In this document: positions 1-9,300 of the stretch, piece by piece
How the letters are laid out: each line of letters starts with the position of its first letter
Position numbering within the stretch: the stretch's first letter is position 1
Source: JBNLBT01 sp050303435
GTDB lineage: Bacteria; Pseudomonadota; Gammaproteobacteria; Xanthomonadales; Marinicellaceae
Length of the DNA: 9,606 nt
Direction of reading: 5' to 3'
Assembly (NCBI GenBank): GCA_050303435.1
Contig: JBNLBT010000118.1
Coordinates: 1 to 9,606 of the forward strand
Position numbers and translations under genes: made by a program
The notes under the pieces: model-generated
What the model was told of the DNA's origin: nothing
What the model saw: only the letters and a program-made list of their open reading frames with translations
Databases searched by the model: none

Positions 1-359
1 TTTGCCTCGAACCAATTTTTGTTTCCTTTTCCAAATGCACCGTCAAATTCCCTGCCTTTCACACTGAAATTCTTTTTGCCATTCAATAAGAGATGTAAAT
101 ATTCTTCGTAGTCAGGACCTTGAAGTTCATGTAACTTTCTAGACTTTACAAATATTCTAATTTTTCTTGAGAAAAATTTAGCTATTTTGAATCCACCGGC
201 ACCAAGTGCCGCCAACCCAAGCCCTATCGCAATATCTTGAGCTGCTTCACCAGGTGTAACCTCCCCCTTCGCAAGTCGGTCAATTGTCACTACTGTACTA
301 TATGTTCCAAATATTATACCTGCCACAGTAAGTGTAGCGCCCAAATTAAAACTCAAATA
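1..359 (-). other. Variable C-terminal toxin tip: hydrophobic pre-toxin region plus probable PD-(D/E)xK nuclease toxin (truncated)
   Basis: Residues 3083-3201 and beyond. Two hydrophobic stretches (about 3088-3108 and 3121-3138, rich in Ala, Gly, Ile, Val) resemble the membrane-active pre-toxin region seen before many effector tips. A basic stretch follows (SRKIRIFVKSRK). Next comes a probable restriction-endonuclease-fold toxin: PDYEEYLHLLLNG, then VKGREFDGAFG and NWFEA, with the final codon beginning AA. This fits the E...D...ExK catalytic layout, with E3167, D3188 and E3200, and a Lys if the next base is A or G. It may cut DNA or RNA of target cells; the fold call is from motif pattern only. 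GC is 39% over 1-360 and about 32% over 1-180. Four of the five arginines use AGA or AGG, unlike the CGN-rich shell. The rest of the toxin, the stop codon and any immunity gene are beyond the window. Confidence 0.78.
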
Positions 360-3300
360 CCCACTCGGATCAATGTTATTCACCGGATCAGCGTGCGTAT
401 AAAGGTACTTGTGCAAGCTCATTGGCTCGAAGGCCATCCCTGGGAAAGTGTCCATGTTTTGGAACCGCCCGATGCCGGGGTTGTAGTACCTTGCTCTGAG
501 GTAATAGAAGCCGAGGTTGTTGTCGTATTGTTCGCCGGCGAACAGGTGGGTGTTCTCTATTGTGCCGTGCTGGTAGTCGAGTTCGCCGAAGGCTTGATAA
601 CCGTAGCTGTTTTGGACAACACCATTCACATCCGTCAATATGCGCGTTGAACCCAGGCCGTCGTAGCCGAAGGTGTGCACGCCCTGGGCGTTGGTCTGGC
701 TGATCAGGTCATCGCCGTGGGTGTAGAGGACTTGCGGCAGGAACAGGTTGTCCTGTTCTTCGATCACTTGGTGGTAGGTCCGGTTGGGGTCAACCAGGTG
801 ATGGGTGGTGGTGCCATCAACGGTTTGGCTTTGTCGGATGCCGGCGGCGTCGTAGGTGTAACTGATGTTGCTGCCGTTGCTTTGCGCGGTCAGCAGGCGG
901 TTGTCTTTGGAGTAGCCGTAGCTGGCGTCGATCAGGCCATCCACGGTTTTCTCCAGGGTGTTGCCGTTGGCATCGTAGCTGTAGGCTGTGACGATGCCGT
1001 TTTCTGTTTCATTCAGCAGGTGGTCGTTGGCGTTGTAGTTGTAGGTGGTGATGACGCCGTCGATGTCCTGTTGTAATCGGTTGCCAACAGCGTTGTAGCT
1101 CCATTCGCTTGTGTGATCACCATTGACCGGGTCGCTGACGGTTTCGGTGATCAGGCGGTAGAGATTATCGTAGGTGTAGCTAACGAAGCGGCCGGTGGTC
1201 TCGGTGATGCTCAGGCGGTTGCCGTTGGCGCCGAGCACGTAGTCGTAGCTGGCCAGTGTGTTGTTCAGTGCATCGCGGTGGATCATGGCCTCAAGGCGGT
1301 TCAGCGCATCAAAGCTGTAGTCCACGCGCGTGCCGTTGGCGTTGATCTGCGCGGCGCGGTTGCCCACGGCGTCGTAGCTGTAGCTGGTGGTGCCATTCGC
1401 GTCGGTGACGCTTTCCAGGCGGTTCAGTGCATCGAAGCTGTAGTCCACGGTCTGATTTTGGGTTTGCAGCTGGGTGCGGTTGCCGTTCAGGTCGTATTGG
1501 TATTCGATGTATTGGCCAGTTGGGTGGTCTACTCTTATGAGTCGATCCTGGGCGTCATAGGCATAACTGGTGGTGCCGTTGACTTCGGTGACCGTTTCCA
1601 GTTGACCGGTGATGGTGTAGGTGTTGACCACGGTGGTTAAATCCGCATAGGTGGTGGTGACCAGCTGGTTCAGGTTGTTGTAATCGAAGCTGGTCACATC
1701 GCCGTTGAAGTCGGTCATGGTTTTGCGGTTGCCCACGGCATCGTAGGTGTAGGATTCCACCTCACCCATGGGCAGGGTTCTGGAGGTGACCCGATTCAGG
1801 GCGTCGTAGGTCCATGAGGTGGTGTGGCCATTGGCGTCGGTTTGCATGAGCTTGTTGCCACGCTGATCATACGTATATTCAGTGCGTTGATTGAGTGCAT
1901 CAATCACCGCGGTCAGATTGCCCGCTTTGTCGTACTCATATTCTGTGCGCAATCCGGCCAGGTCGGTTTCGGCAACTTTGCGGCTGAGCGCGTCGTATTC
2001 GGTTTCGATGAACAGGCCGTTATCGAAGGTTGTGCGGGTCAGGTTGCCCAGGGCGTTGTAGGTGAAGGTGGTCACGCGGCCCAGCGCGTCGGTGCTTTGT
2101 GTGCGACGGCCCAATGCATCGTAGACTGAGCTTGTTTCATGGCCCAACGGGTCGGTGGTTTTGCTTCTGCGCCCGGCTTCGTCGTATGCATACACCGTGG
2201 TGTGGCCATTGGCGTCGGACACGGCGATCAGGCGGCCGGCGGCATCGTAGCTGTTCACCGTCATCGGGTTGTCAGAATCATCGGCGGGGGTGTCGTCCGG
2301 GTGGATCACGGCGCTGACGCGGTTCAGTGCGTCGTACACGGTTTTTGTGGTGCGCCCGGCGCGGTCGGTTTGTTCGATCAGGTTGTTTTCTGCATCGTAC
2401 AGTTGCGTTTCAACCGAACCATCCGGGTAACGCGTCAGCACCAGGTTGCCGCGCTCGTCGTATTCGTATTCGGTGCGGCGGCCCAGCGCGTCGATGCTGG
2501 CGGAGAGTTTGTTCAGCGCGTTGTATTCGCTCTGCGTTGTATTTCCGAGCGCGTCGGTGGTGCCGGTCACATCGCCGTTGGCGTTGTAGGTGTAGCTGGT
2601 GACGTATTCGGCCACGGTGTTGCCCAGATCATCGGTGATGACTTGGGTTTCTGTCAATGGACGGGCTTCATCGTCATACGTGGTGCGGGTTGTCAGGCCG
2701 TTCAGGTCGGTGGATTCACCGGACAGGCCGGTGTTGCTGCCGCCATTGATCGGCACGATGTCGTAGCGCTCGCCGTTGGCGTCGCTGTAGCCGGTGTTGG
2801 CGGTGGTGCCGTTGGCGTCGGTGAGCCAGTGGAAAGTGGTTGCATTGTCCAATGCGTCGGTGACGGTTTCCAGCTGCCCCGCCCCATCCAGCGCGGTGCG
2901 CGGACGGTAGACATTGCGGATGGTCAACACACCGTCCGCATCGGTCTGCGTCAGCAACTCGCCGCGGTCGTTGTAGCTCGAAGTGGTCACATGGCCGAGG
3001 GGATCTTTCTCTGTTAATTGATTGCCCTGTGCGTCATAAGTCCATTCCGTGCGATGCCCCAAATGATTGACCCGCGCGGTTTCCAGGCGCAGTTCGTTGT
3101 ACTCATAGGTGGTGGTTTCACCCAGTGCATTGGTCTGAGCAACGATGTTGCCGGCATTGTCGAAGGCGTTGATGGTGGCGTGACCGCGGCGGTCGGTGAT
3201 GGTTGAGGTCATCGCCACCAGGTCGTTGGCGTATTCTATGCGATGGCCTTGCGCGTCGATGTGCGCCACCAGGCGCCCGTCGGCATCGTATTCGTTGCGC

Positions 3301-6300
3301 GCCACGCGGATGCCGCGGGGATCGATGATGTCCTGCAGGTAGTGATCCTGGATGTAATTGAAGGTCGTGGTATTGCCATTCAGGTCGGTGAAGCCGATCA
3401 GATCACCGGCCGCGTCGTAGGCGTAGTCCAAGCCTTCGCCGTTGGCTTTTTCGATGCGCGTGATGCGTCCTTGGGCATCGCGGATGAAACTCACCGCCAG
3501 GCCACCGGAATGTTCAATGCCGTTCTCGGTGAAGGTCACGGTTTGGCCCGTGGTGGTTTCGATCTGGCGCACATTGAAGCCCTGATCCAACTGATACACG
3601 GTGCCGTCCAGTGTGGTCAGGGTGTACAGATTCGGATCGATGGGCTGGAATTCGTCGATCACCTGCAGGTTGCCGTTGACGATGTCCAGACCACTGATCG
3701 GCAGCGTTGATTCAAGCGTGGCTGTGGTGTCGCCCTGCGGCTCAAAGGTCAGGGTGAACAGTTGCGGCGGCACCAGATCCTGACACTCCGGCCTGTCCTC
3801 GGAACTGGGGGTGCCGACCTGCGCTTTGACCTTGAATTTCTCCACATCGCCGTCGGGCATGGTGACTGAAATCAAAGGTTGCCCCAATGGGCGCACGCAG
3901 TAGCGCGGCAAGGTCACCGGGCCGATGCTGTAAAATTCGGTTTGCTGATACCAGCCCAGACCCGGGATTCGGCTTTCCGCCAGGCGCACCGATTCAAAGC
4001 CAATGGACCAGCCTTTACCAAAAGCGCGGTCGCGATTGCGCTCGCGGCTGTCGTAACCGCGCGTCACGGTGATCGGGATGCCGGCCACTGGAATGTTCAT
4101 GTCTTCAAAGGCAATGGCAAAATGCCCCAGCTTCAGATCGCCTTCGAGGAATATGGCGTTGGCCACGGCGCTGTTCAAGCCGCTGCTGTCGGTGGCTTCT
4201 ATGACCAGAACATAGGCTCCGTTCATCAAGAGTGAAGTGTCCCAGGTGGCCACGATTTCGTCGTTGACCACTTCGGTGCCTTCAGCCAGGGTGATGCGTG
4301 GCACCTGCGTCGGGTCGTCCTCGGCGTTGCGATAGGACAGGCGCCAATAAGCAAGGTTCTGATCCTGTACGCGCACGCGCACGTCGCTGAAACCGGTGAC
4401 AATGCCGCCGTCTTCGGGGCTCAAAATGTCCACTTCGGGCGGATCACTGTCGTTCGGATTGATGACGATCAGCGCACCTTCGACCACGGCGGTTTCAATG
4501 TCGTCGGTCAGTGTGGCCTGCACCGTGTGAGTGCCGATCTCTGTGGATGAAATGGTGGCCTGGTTGTTGCCATCCAGCACCACGGGTTCACCGTCGAACA
4601 ACACGTCAATACTGACATTGCCGGTGACGTTCACAGGCACGATTTCCAGCAGCACATCTTCATCGGGCAAAGCCAGAGATGGTGTGAGAATGATCTCGGC
4701 GCCAAGATTGAGTCCTGATTCCAGCACCGTGATCGGCCACTGCTGGCGCACCGCGTTGAATCCGTCACTGACTTCGACTGTGGCCGACACATCGCCGATG
4801 GCAGTGGGCGTCCAGCTGAGCAGACCATTGCTGTCAACCTGCATGCCGACGGGGCCTTCAATCAACCGATAAAACAACACCGGGCTGTCGGCATCGGTCG
4901 CTTCGATGGCGTACAGATACAATCGGTTGACCTGGGCTTCGTTGCCCGGGATGGAAATAATTTCCGGCACCGCGCTGGCAACGCCGAGATTCAGCGTCCA
5001 GCTTTGTCGCGCAAATCCGCCGCGCCCGTCCGCAACTTCAATTTCAATCGGATGGGCCCCATTGACCTGTGACGCCAACGGCCAGGACACGGCGCCGTTC
5101 AGTGCATCAACCACCATGCCAACGGGTGCCTGCAACAGTCGGTGCTGCAAGGCATCGCCGTCCGGGTCTGTGGCGACAACCTGATAGACATAATCCAGCT
5201 GACCGACCGGGTGCACACCGGCCGGGGTGGATGAAATGACCGGCGCGTTGTTGGGTGTGTCGTTGACATAGACGGTGAAATTCTGACGCGTATACGCGCC
5301 ACGGGCATCGCGGGCTTCCACGGTGAAAAGGTGCTCACCCAGCACCGTCGCGGGCCATTCAAGCGCGCCGGTGATGTGGTTCAATGTCGTGCTCGTCGGT
5401 GCCTGCACCAAATGATATTCGATGGCATCGCCTTCGGCGTCCTGCGCCGTCATTTGATAGCTGAACACATCGTCAAGCAGCAAGCCCAATGGCCCTGGCA
5501 CGGAAGTGATCTCTGGGGCGCTGTTGCCATCGGCGCTGATCCGCACCGTGAATGACTGCTCATCGTAGGCACCCAAATCATCCAGGGCGCGAAGGGTGAT
5601 CAGATGTTCACCCACCTCGGCAATGCCCGGCAGCCAGCTGAACAGACCGGCGGCATCGATGTGTGCGCCGACCGGTGCTTCAATCAGTGCATAGCTGATC
5701 GCCGAACCTTCAGGGTCCACGGCGATCACCGGGTATTCGTACAGGACATCCAGCGCAATATCCGGATTCGGTGTCGAGGTGATTTCAGGCGGTAAATTGC
5801 CGCTGGGGTTTACCGTAATCCGATACGTCCAGCTGCTGCGCTGGCCGCTTTCATCTTGCAAATCCATGCGCAAAGTGTGCACACCAACCTGCGCTTCGCT
5901 GGGTGTCCAGCTGAGCACGCCATCGGATGTCAACTCAACACCTGCAGGCGCTTCGGTGAGGAAAAAATGCACCGTTTCATGTACCGGCGCGTTGTCAAAC
6001 GGCAAAGCGATGCTGTAATTCTGCCAGGCATCCACACTGTCCGAACTCTGGGTCAGGCGCGGCGCGGTGTTTTCCGCTTGCACCCGCAAGGCATACAGTC
6101 GGTCCAGACTCAAGCCGGATGAATCGTTGACTTGCCAGTAGACGGTTTCTGAAGAGGCCGTGTTGTTGAGAGTCAAACATTCATCAATGCTGTCATCGGG
6201 CACCAGTTCAGCCACATAGCGATCGGCATCAAAATAGCTCACATCAAATGCACCGGGCAGATAAACCCGCTGCACGGTGCCGAATGGCAATTGATCCAGG

Positions 6301-9300
6301 TGTACGGAACCCAGCAGATTCGCCACATCCATGCTGTCGGCATAGAAATTAACTGTGAAACCGGCAGCATATGGCACCGGCGTGATGTTTCTGACCTGCG
6401 TGCTCATGCGGTATAGCCCACCGTCATAATCAATCTCAGGTCCGGTGACAGACAAATCTGGCCTCAAGGCATCAGCGGCCAACTGCTGCAGTTGCACATT
6501 GTGCGCCGGCAAGGTCAGACCGCTGCCCAGGTATTCAACCGCGCCGAACTGAACGGTCTGGGGGATGTCCGGCAAGGCATTCAGCCATTGGCCATCCGCC
6601 GAACCATACACTTCCAGCGTGTGACCGGCACTGAGCCGGCGCACAACCATGACTTCCACATCGCCGTCGTCTTCCAGGTCACTGATTTCAAACTGCAGCG
6701 ACATGCGACCACGGTTGATTGTCTGTATCACATCGCCGGTCCACGGGTCGGCAAAGCGCAGGAAGAAATCATCGCCCAGTAACATTTCAAACGCCCCGTC
6801 ATTATTCAGATCGGTCAATTTGGCCTGATGGGTGTAATCACTGCCTGCATCGTCGTCCCGAATCACTGTGCCGTCGGCCAAAATCAAGTTGTAAGCCGAA
6901 ACTATGTCATTGATGCCATCGCGGTTGACATCGGCGATGGTTGGCTGGGTGACCGTGTAAACGGCGCGTTGCCACAATACACTGCCATCGTGATCAAACA
7001 GGGTCACAGTGCGGTCGGCGTTGCTCATCTGCACCCATTCAGCATTGGCATCCGCATCAAAATTGCCAGCCGCATAGTAATTGCCGTTGCCCAAACCTGA
7101 CAACAACACCTGACCCTGGTGATCGTACAGTGCATCACCAAACAACACATCAAGCAAGCCGTCCTGATTGAAATCCAGCAAGGCGGTTGTGTGTTTATAG
7201 ATGGACATGGCCGCAGGTCTTGGCATAGTAAAACGCGTGCTGCCATCGGCATTCAAAACGACTGATCCAGCCAAAATTTCCGGCGCACCATCACCATCCA
7301 GATCCGCGGTTGAAAGTGCCAGTAGATCAGTGCCTTGCCCGACCGGGTCAATAGATTCCCACAACAATTGACCGTCTGCCGACAGTGCCGCCACATACCC
7401 ATTGATCTGGTACACCAGAATTTCTCTTTGCAAATCACCGTCCAGATCCGCTATCGCCAATGAATCATTGAAAAAATCGGAGCGCATGTCGGATGCATAC
7501 CACAGCGGCTGCATGGTGCTGGCATCCATGACCTGAATACCTCGCGATTTGGTGAACACCAGATACTTGCGATCACCGAAGCCGATCAGCCCATCGCCAT
7601 TGCTGTCTTTCAGATATGCCAGCAGAAATTTAAATTGTCCACTGTCAACCGGTGCCAATGTCACCGTCTGTTCAATCGCAGGTGACAGGTTGTGCCACTG
7701 CGGCTCATCGCTGCCGCACCAGTGATTCATCGCTGTTGCTTGCTCATAGTGATCGGTTTGCGGGCGCGGCCAGCGCAAGGACGTGCGGTTGTTGTAATCA
7801 AAATCACTGACAAAGGCCGTGAAATCATCGATGGTCATGTCCATTGGTGCACGCAGCAATTCGCTGTCGAACATTTCCAGTGCATTGGGGTCATAAAAAT
7901 CAATGAAATTGCTGTAAACTTCATCCTCCACAGCGATGCGATTGCTGTCGGACACAAAATTCGGCGCTGATGGGGCTTCATCACCAATCAGCAGATAGGA
8001 TTGCGAGTCAAAATTGCCGAACTGATCGCTGACGCGTATGGACACCAAAAACAATTCATCCAATGCGCTCAACGGCGCATCCCAGCTGAGCACGCCTGCC
8101 ACGTCTATGGCCATGCCCGCTGGTCCAGACACCAGGTCGTAGCTCAACACCGATGTTGCATCAGTCTCTACATTCAAAGCGTAATGATAAACCTCGCCTG
8201 CCACCGCCCGTTGCGAAGGCGTGCTCACAATCACCGGTGGTTGGAAACCGGTGACAACCTCAATGGCAAAAGTCACTTCATCGGCCAAACCGCCGATGTC
8301 GCTGACACGCACAGTGAATGGATGGACACCGACTTGGTTTGTCGACGGAATCCAACTGAACTCGCCGGTCAACGCGTTGATCTCGGCGCCTGGATTTTCA
8401 ATCAAGGCATAACTCAACGCATCGCCTTTATTGGCATCATTCGCTGTGATTTGCAATTCAATCCGATTGCCAACGGCGGTTTGCACATTGGCGACAGGCA
8501 ACAATTGCGGCGGTTGATTGTTTTCTGTGGCCGTTATCGTAAAGATTTGAGCATCCGATTCACCCAAAGGGTCCTCAACAGACCAATGGAAATAGGCCAG
8601 ATCCAGTGCGTTGTTGTCAATCAGACAATCTTGCGATTCATCCAGCAGCAGATTCAGCGAAACATCATCCAGCGTCAGTCCTGTGACATCAAAGGTCACC
8701 ACAATGTGCCCGCCCGCTGCGAGCTGATCCACATCCAGACGTGCCACTTCACTGCCCGTCTTCATCAATCGAACCTGTGCGGCGGCACTGGAGGCCAGAC
8801 CCCGATTGACCACAGTGACCTGCAATGCACTGCCAGCAGCATCGACTTCAACTGCCTGAATGGACAAATCCGCGGCCTCACGGACACTGACCTGTTCATC
8901 GGCGGTTTGCCCGATCACACTGGAGATTGCAGCGGCAAATGAATCGCGGGTTGCGGCATCCGCCTCGATCAGGCCAATGGCCCAGGCACTGCCGCCACTG
9001 AGCAAAGACGGTTCGATGTAGTTGATGCGAATGTCTTCTGTGATCGATGTGTAGCTTGCATTGGCACAGCGATAGAATGAACCCTGGCCATTGGCCACAT
9101 ATCCCGTGCCCTGCGCGTCAATGCCCATGGCCGGCGTGCCATCCTGACAGCTCACTTCAATTCGATAAATTGCGCTGTGCACCGCAATGTTCAATGCCAG
9201 TAAACTGTCAACCAGCTGTTCCGTTTCTTCCGGCCTGTTCAGGCAGCCACTGCAGCCTTCATCGGTCATGTGAATGATCGCACGGGCACTGTTTTCAGCA

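Noticed and set aside
1..360. AT-rich end as a possible intergenic region or insertion-sequence edge
   Set aside because: The minus-strand frame continues through it without a stop, and its translation gives a sensible toxin tip directly after the RHS core. No inverted repeats or target duplication were seen.
2139..3017. 292-codon plus-strand open frame rich in Val, Gly and Ala
   Set aside because: It is the antisense image of the RHS repeats: repeated YDA codons read as gtc-gta on the other strand give VV/GV-rich nonsense. The same holds for the plus-strand frames at 675-1076, 1113-1640, 1824-2129 and 3243-3710.
812..3515. Regular 60-66 base periodicity that could suggest a CRISPR array or satellite repeat
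   Set aside because: The period is that of the 20-22 residue YD repeat, the copies are diverged, and the frame stays open throughout. There are no identical repeats separated by unique spacers.
7025..7438. Two short minus-strand ATG frames (7025-7252 and 7253-7438)
   Set aside because: They sit one base out of phase with the real gene across the FG-GAP propeller and their translations are Cys/Met/Arg-rich without motifs, while the main frame encodes clear DxDGD repeats. The short minus frames at 2702-2914, 4631-4861, 5099-5362, 5995-6180 and 9329-9562 fail for the same reason.
8001..8942. 313-codon plus-strand open frame
   Set aside because: It lies exactly antisense, codon on codon, to the vWA/CARDB/Ig coding frame. 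Its translation has no recognisable domain and is rich in His, Arg, Gln and Cys. It is open only because the real gene rarely uses TTA, CTA and TCA codons.
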